From Conexibacter sp. DBS9H8 (GTDB taxonomy: Bacteria > Actinomycetota > Thermoleophilia > Solirubrobacterales > Solirubrobacteraceae), in contig NZ_CP097128.1 in NCBI RefSeq assembly GCF_023330685.1, positions 558,001 through 622,000 of the forward strand: a stretch of DNA of 64,000 nt, in the 5' to 3' direction. The notes under the pieces are model-generated. The model ran no database searches, was not told the DNA's origin, and saw only the letters and a program-made list of their open reading frames with translations. The position numbers and the translations under genes were made by a program. This document shows positions 37,072 to 45,298 of the stretch, piece after piece (within the stretch, counting starts at the first letter, position 1; each line of letters starts with the position of its first letter).

Positions 37072-38933
37072 AGCTCCCCGACCGGCTGTCGCCGCGGGTC
37101 CCCGCGACCCTGTTCGGCCTGCTCGTCCTCGCGACGGTCGGTGCCTTCTACCTCACCCAGCACCTCAAGGTCCAGAATCCGCTCATCAACGGCAACCCGC
37201 GGGCGGATCCGGCCGTGATCAATCCGGTCGCCGCCGGGGTCTGCGCCGACGCGGCGGGCAAGCGGGTGAGCTTCCGTCACACCCGGCTGGGCTTCTACCT
37301 CCAGACGCACTCCGACGTCGTCACCGTGCAGGTGCTCAACGGGGAGGGGCAGGTCGTGGCGACGATGGGCGGCTCGGGCCGCTACATCCGTGCCGGCTTT
37401 GACCGCTACGCCTTCTTCACCTGGGACGGACGGCTCGCGGACGGGGCGCGCGCGCCGGCGGGTGTCTACACCTTCCTCGTCTCCCTCGCCCACCAGGACC
37501 GGACCGTGCCGGTCACCGGCGCCTCCGTCCGCGTCCAGTACGGCCGGCCCCGTCCGCAGGTGACCGCCGTGACGGTTTCCGGGCGCGGTGCCCTCACCGG
37601 TCCGCCCGGCAGTACCCCGACCTTCACGCCCGGCCGGGCGACGGCCACCGTCCACCTCGACACCCGCCACGACCTCGGGGTCCGGATCCTCGTCTACCGC
37701 GCTGGCGCGAACGGATCCCACCCGCTCCAACTCGTCCAGAGCTTCGGGGTCAACCCGCGGCTGCCGGCTGTCTGGAACGGTCTCATCAACGGGCGTCCCG
37801 CCCCGGCGGGCAGCTACCTGCTCGGAGCCGCGGTGACCGACGCCTCCTGCACCACCGGGCAGTTTCCGCCCGTCACCGACCCGGCGCCCGGCAGCACCCC
37901 CGGGGCCGGGGTCAACGTCAGCTACCTCAGCGCCACGCCGCCGCTCGAACCGGTGGCCGCCGGAGCGCTCGCCGCCGTCGACGTCAACTCCGGCGGCGCA
38001 CCCTACCGGTGGTTGCTGCGCCGCGCCGGCGCTGCCGCCGTCATCTTCCGCGGAACGAACCCGGGAGCGGCGACGATGCACGTGCGCCTGCCGCGCCTCG
38101 GCCTCTACACGCTCACCGTCACCGCGGGGAGGCAGGCGACGAGCGTGCCGCTCGTCGCCTCCGGAACCGGTGCGGCGGCGAGCGCCCCGGTGCTTGTCGT
38201 TCTCCCCGCCCTCAGCTGGCAGGGGGCGAACCCGATCGACGACAACGCCGGCGGTCTCATCGACACGCTCGCGGACGGCGCCCAGGTGAGCCTCGAGCGG
38301 CCGCTCGTCAACGGCCTCCCCGCCGGGCTCGCGGATGAGGCGGCGCTCCTGTCGAGCCTCGACGCCGCGCACCGCGTCTATGACCTGACGACCGACGTCG
38401 CCCTCGCCGAGGGGGTCGGACCGACCCTGAGGGGCCGCCACGGCGTCCTCCTTGACGGCGCCTTCACCTGGTTGCCGACCCAGCTCGCCGGGCGCCTGGG
38501 CGCCTTCGTCCGCGGTGGCGGTGCCGTCTTCAACGCCGCGGTGCACTCTCTGACCCAGACCGCCGCACTCGTCGACGGACAGTCGGGTCCGGCGGCCGGT
38601 CCGGCCCGCGGTCTCGCCGCCGACCCGTTCGGCGTGCGCCACGGGGCGCTGTCGGCGACGGCGGGCGCGCTGATCACCCCGTTCACGGACGGCCTCGGGA
38701 TCTTCTCGACCGCGGCGGTGTTCCCGTTCTCGACCTACCAGGCCCTCGAGCCCCCCGGCGGCCGCGTGTCCGCCCTCGCCGGCGTCGCCCCGAGCGCACC
38801 GGCGGTGATCGGCTTCCACCTCGGAGCCGGCACGGTCGTGGAGGCGGGCCTGCCGAACTTCGGCCTCAGTCTGATCCGCAGCGTCGACTCCCAGGAGCTG
38901 CTCGCCCGCGTCTGGCAGGTCGTGCTGCGCTGA
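37068..38933 (+). CDS. Exported protein with FlgD-like and dimethylformamidase-like C-terminal domains
   Basis: The 621-residue protein begins with an uncleaved signal-anchor (about 11-30) and continues outside the membrane. Two Ig-like modules with the FlgD pattern (FFTWDGRLADGARAPAGVYTF and VWNGLINGRPAPAGSYLL) lie at about 55-150 and 185-265. The C-terminal half (about 350-621), with LPALSWQGANPIDDN and AFVRGGGAVF, resembles the glutamine amidotransferase-like domain of N,N-dimethylformamidase large subunits. The function is unknown. It overlaps the phosphatase by 4 bases. Confidence 0.65.
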   Translation: MKLPDRLSPRVPATLFGLLVLATVGAFYLTQHLKVQNPLINGNPRADPAVINPVAAGVCADAAGKRVSFRHTRLGFYLQTHSDVVTVQVLNGEGQVVATMGGSGRYIRAGFDRYAFFTWDGRLADGARAPAGVYTFLVSLAHQDRTVPVTGASVRVQYGRPRPQVTAVTVSGRGALTGPPGSTPTFTPGRATATVHLDTRHDLGVRILVYRAGANGSHPLQLVQSFGVNPRLPAVWNGLINGRPAPAGSYLLGAAVTDASCTTGQFPPVTDPAPGSTPGAGVNVSYLSATPPLEPVAAGALAAVDVNSGGAPYRWLLRRAGAAAVIFRGTNPGAATMHVRLPRLGLYTLTVTAGRQATSVPLVASGTGAAASAPVLVVLPALSWQGANPIDDNAGGLIDTLADGAQVSLERPLVNGLPAGLADEAALLSSLDAAHRVYDLTTDVALAEGVGPTLRGRHGVLLDGAFTWLPTQLAGRLGAFVRGGGAVFNAAVHSLTQTAALVDGQSGPAAGPARGLAADPFGVRHGALSATAGALITPFTDGLGIFSTAAVFPFSTYQALEPPGGRVSALAGVAPSAPAVIGFHLGAGTVVEAGLPNFGLSLIRSVDSQELLARVWQVVLR

Positions 38934-39001
38934 GGCGGCGCGGTCGGCGGGCTGCCGCTGCCCCACGCTCTGCGGGGGCTCCGGCAATGGGTGCGCATCT
39001 C

Positions 39002-39025
39002 AGGGTGGCTCACGGTTCCCACCCG
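39002..39025 (+). other. Hairpin between the exported protein and the flippase
   Basis: GGGTGG and CCACCC form a six-pair stem with a 10-base loop in the 130-base gap before the flippase gene. There is no U tract, so it is not a standard intrinsic terminator. It may be a Rho-dependent pause or mRNA-stability hairpin. Confidence 0.25.
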
Positions 39026-39063
39026 GGTGACGTAGCGCGGTGTGCGACGTTCGCGGGTCCGCG

Positions 39064-40548
39064 ATGACCATTTACTCTCCCTCGGCCATGGGCGGCTATC
39101 TCAAGCGGCTGGCGAGCTCCCTCGGCGCCTACCAGGTCGCCAACATCGTCGGCAAGCTGTTCGGGATCGTCCTGATCCCGGTCTACACGGGCCGGATCGA
39201 CCCTGGCGGCTACGGGATCGCCGAGACCCTGATGACCTTCGTGATCCTCGTCTCGATCGTCGTGCGCCTCGGGATCATCGAGGCGTTCCTGCGCTTTCAC
39301 TACAGCGACGCCGACCCTGATCGCCGGGCCGCGCTCGCCCGGCGCGCCGTCGGGTTCCTGCTGCTCACCACGACCGCCGCCTGCACGGTTCTGATCATCC
39401 CCGCCGACCCGCTCGCCCGCCTGATCACGTCCGTGCCGGCGGCGGGCCCGTACCGCGTCGCCGTACTCGGGATCTGGGCGTTCACCAACCTCGAGCTCGG
39501 CCAGGCCCTGCTGCGTGTTGACGAGCGCCTCCGCGCCTACGCGACGGTGACGCTCGTCAACGTGGTCGGGACGATCGCCGCCTCCGTCCTGCTCGTCCTC
39601 GTCCTCCACCGCGGCTATGAGGGCCTGTTGCTCGGCAACTACGGGATCTCGACGCTCGTGCTCCTCGGCCTGTGGTGGAGCGAGCGGGGACGGCTATGGC
39701 CGCGCCGGCCGGTGCCGGGCGTCGAGTCCTTGCGCACCCTGTTCCGGTTCGGACTGCCGACCGTCCCGGCAGAGGCGTCCGTTTACGCTCTCAGCGTCGT
39801 GGATCGCCAGTACCTCGTTCACCAGCAGGGGATCGCGGCGGCGGGGCGATACGCGATTGCCGTCAAGGTCGCCGGGGCGATCGTGTTCGTCGTCACCGCC
39901 TTCCAGTACGCCTGGCCGCCGCTCGCCTACTCGGTCGCCGATGACGGGGACGCCGCCCGCCTGTACGGTCTCGTCGCCACCTACTACGTCCTCGTCACCG
40001 GCACGATCGTCTGTGGCCTCACTCTCGAGGCGCGCTACATCATCGCCTTCCTCGCTCCCCACCCGGGCTACCTGGCCGCCTACACCGCGGTTCCGTGGCT
40101 GTCGCTCGGCTGGGCTCTCTACGGACTGTGGGTGATCTTCCTCGTCATCGCCGGCCGGGCGCAGGTGACCCGGCGCAACGCGCTCGCCGCCGCCGCCGGG
40201 GTGCTCGTCAACCTCGGCCTGCTCGTCGTGCTCGTCCCGGTGCTCGGGATCGCCGGGGCGGGTATCGCCCTCTGCGGCGCGTACCTGGCGATGCTCGCGG
40301 TGATGTATGCGCTCCTGCGCCGGGTCTTCCCGGTCGCCTTCGAGTGGCGCCGGCTCGCCCAGTCCGTCCTTGTCTGCTCCGCCCTTGCCGTCGCCGGCAG
40401 CCTCACCCTGCCGGCCACCGGTCCGGCCGGGCTGCTCCTCCGTGCCGTGGCGTTCGTGTTGATCCTCCCCGTCCTCGCGCTCAGTCGCTTCTTCACTCCC
40501 GTCGAGCTCGCCGGGGGCCGCCGTCTCCTCGCCCGCCTTCGCCGATGA
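39064..40548 (+). CDS. Lipid-linked oligosaccharide flippase (Wzx/MATE-like)
   Basis: The protein (494 residues from ATG 39064; GTG 39040 and ATG 39088 are also in frame) has about 12-14 hydrophobic helices and the polysaccharide-exporter N-terminus GAYQVANIVGKLFGIVLIPVYTGRI. It should move undecaprenyl-linked glycan units across the membrane for polymerisation or transfer. Three glycosyltransferases follow with 4-bp overlaps. No Wzy polymerase is certain, although the polytopic protein at 31416 could be considered. Confidence 0.88.
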   Translation: MTIYSPSAMGGYLKRLASSLGAYQVANIVGKLFGIVLIPVYTGRIDPGGYGIAETLMTFVILVSIVVRLGIIEAFLRFHYSDADPDRRAALARRAVGFLLLTTTAACTVLIIPADPLARLITSVPAAGPYRVAVLGIWAFTNLELGQALLRVDERLRAYATVTLVNVVGTIAASVLLVLVLHRGYEGLLLGNYGISTLVLLGLWWSERGRLWPRRPVPGVESLRTLFRFGLPTVPAEASVYALSVVDRQYLVHQQGIAAAGRYAIAVKVAGAIVFVVTAFQYAWPPLAYSVADDGDAARLYGLVATYYVLVTGTIVCGLTLEARYIIAFLAPHPGYLAAYTAVPWLSLGWALYGLWVIFLVIAGRAQVTRRNALAAAAGVLVNLGLLVVLVPVLGIAGAGIALCGAYLAMLAVMYALLRRVFPVAFEWRRLAQSVLVCSALAVAGSLTLPATGPAGLLLRAVAFVLILPVLALSRFFTPVELAGGRRLLARLRR

Positions 40549-41531
40549 GCCCGGCCGAGCCCCCCACGCTCGAGAGCCTGCCGGCGCGCCCGGCCGTGTC
40601 GGTCGTCGTTCCCTTCGCGGGGGAGGGGGCGGCGGCTGCCGCCGCGCTCGCGCTGCTCGATGGACTTGACGTCGAGGCCGGAGACGAGCGGATTCTCGCC
40701 GACAACTGCGGGATCGTCACCGAGGCGCCTGCGGGCGTGCGCGTGATCGCCGCCGCAGGGGAGCGCTCGCCCGCTCACGCCCGGAACGTCGGTGCCCGCG
40801 CCGCCCACAACGACTGGATCCTCTTCCTTGACGCCGACACCCGGCCCCCCGCCGACCTGCTCGCCCGGTTCTTCGCCGCGCCGATCCCGTCCCGGATCGG
40901 CGCGGTCGCCGGCGAGCTCGCCGGGGTCGTGACGGTCGACACGCTCGCCGCTCGCTACGGCGCTCACGCGAACTTCCTCAGCCAGCGGGCCCACCTGAGC
41001 CACTACTACCGACCGCGCGCGGCGAGCGCGAACCTGCTCGTCCGCCGCCGTGCCTTCCTCACCGTCGGCGGCTTCTGTGAGGGGGTCCGCGCCGCTGAGG
41101 ACACCGACTTCTGCTGGCGCCTGCAGGAGGCCGGGTGGACCCTCGGCTACTGCCCGGGGGCGGTCGTCGGCCACCGCTACCGGGAACGGCTGTCTGACCT
41201 GCGCCGCCAGTGGCGCGCTTATGCGGCCGGGTCGGCCTGGCTGGAAACCCGCTGGCCCGGCTACCACCCCGATCCCGCCCTGCACCGGCTCGTCCGGCTC
41301 GTCCGCTCCCGACTGCGCGGCGGCCCGGGCCTCCCGGACCGGCCACACCGTGCCAGCGGCCCGACGGCGCGCCTGCCCTGGGCTGACCGGCTCGCCTTCC
41401 TCGCCGTTCAGTGCCTGCTCGGGGTCGAGGAGCAGATCGGCCTGCGCCAATCCAACCGCGTCCGCCCCGTGCGGTCGGGGATCGCCCGGCGGCTCCGTCC
41501 CGCTGACCTCCGAGCCGACCGGAGGCCGTGA
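40545..41531 (+). CDS. Family 2 glycosyltransferase
   Basis: The start is ATG at 40545, overlapping the flippase stop (ATGA). The 328-residue protein has the GT-A nucleotide-binding start SVVVPFAGEG, the DxD motif in LFLDADTRPP, and the acceptor-side motif AEDTDFCWRLQEAGW. It resembles mycofactocin or polysaccharide-type GT2 enzymes with a KR/R-rich C-terminus. The initial segment after the VVPF is shorter than usual. It would add a sugar to a lipid-linked intermediate on the cytoplasmic side. Confidence 0.9.
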   Translation: MSPAEPPTLESLPARPAVSVVVPFAGEGAAAAAALALLDGLDVEAGDERILADNCGIVTEAPAGVRVIAAAGERSPAHARNVGARAAHNDWILFLDADTRPPADLLARFFAAPIPSRIGAVAGELAGVVTVDTLAARYGAHANFLSQRAHLSHYYRPRAASANLLVRRRAFLTVGGFCEGVRAAEDTDFCWRLQEAGWTLGYCPGAVVGHRYRERLSDLRRQWRAYAAGSAWLETRWPGYHPDPALHRLVRLVRSRLRGGPGLPDRPHRASGPTARLPWADRLAFLAVQCLLGVEEQIGLRQSNRVRPVRSGIARRLRPADLRADRRP

Positions 41532-42721
41532 CGTCGATGCGCGTCGATCTGCTCGATCCGCCCGCCTATCTGCCCAGCTACGACCACGAGCTCGCGCGGG
41601 CGCTCGCTCGCACCGGCGTGTCGGTCCGGCTGCTCACGGGCCCGTTCGTGTACGGGCCCGTGCCCGCTCCCGACGGGTACGACCGGAAGGTCGTCTTCTA
41701 CCGCCGGGCGGTGTCGGGCGCGCACCCACGCCGCCGCCGGGTCCACAAGCTCGCCGCCCACCTTCCCGGCCTCGTCTCCTACCGCCGGCATGCCGCCGGC
41801 GACCTCTGCCACGTCCAGTGGCTCACTCTGCCGGCGCTCGACCTCGCTCTCCTCCCCCGCCGCCCGCTCGTCCTCACCCTGCATGACCCGTTCACCCGAG
41901 GGCGTCCCGACCAGTGGATCCCCGCTGCGGCGTTGCGTCGGGTCGGGGCGATCATCGTCCACTCCGGCTTTGCCCGCGAGCAGCTCCTGCTCCGGGTGCC
42001 GGGCCTGGCACCCGGTCGCGTCCACGTCGTCCCGATCGGCATGAGCGCAGCGCCCGCCCCCGGCGCCCCCGGTCCGGCTGCGGTCGATGCGCCAGGCGCT
42101 CCCGCTCCCCGCTCCGCCGGCGCTCCCGCCCCGACGGAGACCGAGGCCGCGTCTGGCGCGCCGGAGCTCCCTCCCGAACTCGTGCCGAGCGGCCGGCCGG
42201 TCGTGCTCCTCTACGGACTGATCCGCCCTTACAAGGGCCTCGAGGCGTTGCTGGCGGCCTGGCGACAGGTGCACGGGGCCGACCTGTGGGTCGTCGGACG
42301 GCCGATGTATGACATCGCCGAGGAGATCGCCGGTGCCCCCGCCGGGGTCCAGTTCGTCCCCCGCTATGTCGACGGCCTGGAGGAGCGGGCCCTCCTCCAG
42401 GCCGCCGACGTCCTCGTTGTGCCGTACCTCCCGGCCGGTCAGTTCAGCTCTTCCGCGGTGCTCGCAACCGCGATGGCGGCCGCCAAGCCGGTCGTCGCCT
42501 CCGCCCTCGGCAGCTTCACCGAGCTGATCGCCGCCGGCGGCGTGCGCGGGGTTCCTCCGGCTGACCCGGCCGCGCTCGCGGCGGGCCTGCAGGAGCTGAT
42601 CGACGACCCCGGCGCCCGTGCGGCCCTCGGCGCCCGCGCGGCCGCGCTCGCGACGGGCCCGTTCTCATGGGCGGCGGCTGCCGAGGCGACCGTCGACGTC
42701 TACCGAACGGTGTTGGGGTGA
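41528..42721 (+). CDS. Family 4 (GT-B) glycosyltransferase
   Basis: The 397-residue protein has a GT-B layout: an N-terminal acceptor half with LARTGVSVRLLTGPFVYG, and a C-terminal donor half with VLLYGLIRPYKGLEALLAAW, VVPYLPAGQFSSSAVLATAMAAAKPVVAS and a weak EX7E region. An unusual Ala/Pro-rich insert of about 50 residues (around 175-220) separates the halves. GTG at 41528 overlaps the previous stop; ATG at 41537 is an alternative start. It probably adds a sugar during assembly of the surface glycan. Confidence 0.9.
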   Translation: MTSMRVDLLDPPAYLPSYDHELARALARTGVSVRLLTGPFVYGPVPAPDGYDRKVVFYRRAVSGAHPRRRRVHKLAAHLPGLVSYRRHAAGDLCHVQWLTLPALDLALLPRRPLVLTLHDPFTRGRPDQWIPAAALRRVGAIIVHSGFAREQLLLRVPGLAPGRVHVVPIGMSAAPAPGAPGPAAVDAPGAPAPRSAGAPAPTETEAASGAPELPPELVPSGRPVVLLYGLIRPYKGLEALLAAWRQVHGADLWVVGRPMYDIAEEIAGAPAGVQFVPRYVDGLEERALLQAADVLVVPYLPAGQFSSSAVLATAMAAAKPVVASALGSFTELIAAGGVRGVPPADPAALAAGLQELIDDPGARAALGARAAALATGPFSWAAAAEATVDVYRTVLG

Positions 42722-43926
42722 CGGTGGCCGTCATCGTCGTCTGGCTCGCCCTCGCCCTGCTGGTCTACACCCAGGTCGGTTACGGGCTCCTCCTTGCCCT
42801 GCTCGCTCACCTCGGGGTGGCTCGGGCCGATGCCCGCCGCGCGGGGGGCGGCAGCCCGGCCGGGGGCGCTGTCGAGGTGGACGCCGAGCTGGGGGCCGAC
42901 CGGCCCGTGCCACCGGTGTCGGTGATCGTCGCCGCCTACCACGAACAGGACGTCATCACCGGTCGGGTCGCCAACCTCCGCGCGAGCCGCTTCCCCGCCG
43001 GCCGGCTCGAGATCATCGTCGCCGTCGACGGGGGTGCGGACCCCGATCGCGACCTCACCGCCGACCGGGCCCGGGCGGCGGGGGCCGACCTCGTGCTCGA
43101 GCTGCCCCGCTCGGGCAAGGTCGCCGCCCAGAACGCGGCGGTGCGCGCCGCGGGTGGGGAGATCCTCGCCTTCACTGACGCGAACGCCCGGTGGGAGCCG
43201 GACGCGCTCGCGACCCTTGTCGACGCCTTCAGGGATGCGCGCGTCGGCTACGCCTGCGGTGAGGTGAGCTTCCTCAACCCGGCGGGTGGCACGAACCAGG
43301 AGGGGATCTACTGGCGCTATGAGCTGTTCCTGCGCCGGCTCGAATCGGAGCTGGCGTCGATCACCGCCGGCAACGGCGCCATCTACGCGACCCGGGCGGC
43401 CACCTACCTCCACCTCGACCCGCGGATGGGACACGACATCTCCTTCCCGTTCCGGCTCGTCAAGGCGGGCTGGCGGGCGATCTCGGTCCCGGCGGCCAGG
43501 GCGACGGAGAAGATGGCGCCGAGTATCGAGGGCGAGTTCGCCCGCAAGCGGCGGATGGCGCGCCAGGAGACGTGGCCGAGCGTGATCCTCGGCGGCATGT
43601 TCGACCCGCGTGGCTATCCGCCCCTGTACGCCCTGATGGTGTTCTCTCACCGGACCCTGCGCTATACCTCCCCGCTGCTGCACCTCATCCTGTTCGGCGC
43701 GAGCCTCGCCGCCGTCGGAGCCGGAGCCGGCCTCGTTTACGAGATCGCGCTCGCGCTCCAGGTCGCCCTGATCCTCGGCGCCCTGCTCGCCCCGCGGTGG
43801 CCCAATAGACTGCTGCTGCTGGCCCGCTACTACGTGTTCACCACCGCGTCCCTCGCCGTCGGGCTGTGGGACTGGATGCGCGGCACGCAGACCGTCGGCT
43901 GGGAGCCGGCGGAAGGTACACGGTGA
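42718..43926 (+). CDS. Membrane family 2 glycosyltransferase
   Basis: The start is GTG at 42718, overlapping the previous stop. The 402-residue protein has an N-terminal helix (about 3-26), a GT-A domain starting VSVIVAAYHEQDVI, with VAVDGGADPD, AFTDANARWEPDAL and RKRRMARQETW (the Q/RxxRW-type acceptor motif), and two or three C-terminal membrane helices. This is the ICA/BcsA-like arrangement of processive or dolichol-type GT2 enzymes. It is followed by the phosphoglycosyltransferase with a 4-bp overlap. Confidence 0.9.
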   Translation: MTVAVIVVWLALALLVYTQVGYGLLLALLAHLGVARADARRAGGGSPAGGAVEVDAELGADRPVPPVSVIVAAYHEQDVITGRVANLRASRFPAGRLEIIVAVDGGADPDRDLTADRARAAGADLVLELPRSGKVAAQNAAVRAAGGEILAFTDANARWEPDALATLVDAFRDARVGYACGEVSFLNPAGGTNQEGIYWRYELFLRRLESELASITAGNGAIYATRAATYLHLDPRMGHDISFPFRLVKAGWRAISVPAARATEKMAPSIEGEFARKRRMARQETWPSVILGGMFDPRGYPPLYALMVFSHRTLRYTSPLLHLILFGASLAAVGAGAGLVYEIALALQVALILGALLAPRWPNRLLLLARYYVFTTASLAVGLWDWMRGTQTVGWEPAEGTR

Positions 43927-44516
43927 AACGGACATTCGATCTTCTCCTCGCGGTTCCCGCAGCGGTCCTCACCGCTCCGCTGATCGCCGTCCTGTGCCTG
44001 CTGATCCGGCTCGGGTCACCGGGTGACCCGATCTTCACCCAGGTTCGCGCCGGTCGGGACGGCGAGCCCTTTCGGATCTTCAAGCTGCGCACGATGGTCG
44101 CCGGGGCCCAATCCTTCGGGGCGGGTGACGCCGTTCTCCCCGACGATGCGCGCATCACCCGGATCGGACGTTGGCTACGCCGCACGAGCCTCGACGAGAT
44201 CCCCAACCTGTGGAACGTCGTGCGGGGCGAGATGTCGATCGTCGGACCCCGCCCGACCCTGCCGGGACAGGTCACCCAGTACACGCCGCGCCAGTGGACC
44301 CGCCTGAACGTCCGGCCCGGGATGACCGGCTGGGCGCAGGTCAACGGCCGCGCGGCGCTCAGCTGGCCAGAACGGATCGAACTCGACATCTACTACGTGG
44401 AGCACCACTCACTGTGGCTGGATCTGCAAATCCTCGCCCGGACCGTCGTGACCCTGCTCGGCGGACATGGGCTCTACCACGAGGGTGAGGGCGGCGGGTG
44501 GGTCACCCCCTCCTGA
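43923..44516 (+). CDS. Phosphoglycosyltransferase (PglC-like monotopic PGT)
   Basis: The 197-residue protein starts at GTG 43923 within the previous stop. It begins KRTFDLLLAVPAAVLTAPL (reentrant membrane helix) and shows the PGT motifs PIFTQVRAGRDGEPFRIFKLRTM, SLDEIPNLWNVVRGEMSIVGPRP and RPGMTGWAQVNGR. It transfers a sugar phosphate from UDP-sugar to undecaprenyl phosphate, starting glycan assembly. The size equals the minimal PglC type rather than the larger WbaP or WcaJ type. The acetyltransferase gene overlaps it by 19 bases. Confidence 0.94.
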   Translation: MKRTFDLLLAVPAAVLTAPLIAVLCLLIRLGSPGDPIFTQVRAGRDGEPFRIFKLRTMVAGAQSFGAGDAVLPDDARITRIGRWLRRTSLDEIPNLWNVVRGEMSIVGPRPTLPGQVTQYTPRQWTRLNVRPGMTGWAQVNGRAALSWPERIELDIYYVEHHSLWLDLQILARTVVTLLGGHGLYHEGEGGGWVTPS

Positions 44517-45172
44517 TCTACGGGGCCGGGGGTTCGGGGCGGGAGATCGCCGCGTGGGCCTCCCGGGCGTGTTGGGCGGAGGTCGCCCACGACCTGATCG
44601 GCTTCATCGACGACCGCGCCGCGGGGGATGAGACGGTGCACGGTCTCCCCGTCTGGCCGCTCGCCGTCGCGGCTGCGCGTCATCCCGGGGCGGGGGTGAT
44701 CGCCGCCGTCGGCGATTCGCGGCTGCGAGCGGCGCTCATCGCCGCCGCGGAGGCGACCGGGCTGATCAGCGCCGCGCCGCTCGTCCACCCCGGGGTCGAG
44801 ATCGACGCCGACTATGTCCGCCTCGGCGCCGGCGTCGTGATCTGCCCCCGGACGGTCATCACCACGGACATCGAGGTCGGTGCCCACACCCAGATCAACG
44901 TCAGCTGCACCGTCATGCACGACACGGTGATCGGCGCGTTCGCGACGCTCTCTCCCGGCACCTGCCTGTCGGGCACCAACCGGATCGACGACCACGCGTT
45001 CCTCGGAACCGGGTCGGTCACCGTCAACGGCGCCCCGGGCCGACCGCTGCGCATCGGCGCCGGCGCGATCATCGGCGCGGGGGCGGTCGTCACCGCCGAC
45101 GTGGCGCCCGGAACGACGGTCGCTGGGGTTCCAGCCCGGGTTATCTCGCCCGGATCCACCAACAATCGGTAA
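44498..45172 (+). CDS. PglD-like sugar O/N-acetyltransferase
   Basis: The 224-residue protein has the NeuD/PglD layout: an N-terminal Rossmann half binding the UDP-sugar (LIYGAGGSGREIAAWAS) and a C-terminal left-handed beta-helix of hexapeptide repeats (VVICPRTVITTDIEVGAHTQIN and later IGAGAIIGAGAVVTADVAPGTTVAGVPAR). PglD acetylates the 4-amino group of the sugar made by PglF and PglE in Campylobacter. The GTG start at 44498 is preceded by GAGGG and overlaps the phosphoglycosyltransferase by 19 bases. Confidence 0.92.
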   Translation: MGHPLLIYGAGGSGREIAAWASRACWAEVAHDLIGFIDDRAAGDETVHGLPVWPLAVAAARHPGAGVIAAVGDSRLRAALIAAAEATGLISAAPLVHPGVEIDADYVRLGAGVVICPRTVITTDIEVGAHTQINVSCTVMHDTVIGAFATLSPGTCLSGTNRIDDHAFLGTGSVTVNGAPGRPLRIGAGAIIGAGAVVTADVAPGTTVAGVPARVISPGSTNNR

Positions 45173-45225
45173 CACAGTCTCATGGAGCTGCCGCAAACCC
45201 GCTGGCGCAGACCGAAACGTGGCGC

Positions 45226-45231
45226 TATAAC
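45226..45231 (+). promoter_or_regulatory. Possible -10 element upstream of the sigma-factor gene
   Basis: TATAAC lies about 70 bases before the ATG at 45299, in the 126-base gap after the acetyltransferase gene. The -35 position is poor. GAAACG at 45213-45218 could instead be part of an ECF-type -35, but the spacing to CGTC is short. This shows a possible new transcription start only. Confidence 0.3.
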
Positions 45232-45298
45232 ACGTCTCAGGCGGGCGTGGCCAGGTCGTCCGCCGACCTGAACTCGGGACTGAAGGCGGTGAGGCGGA

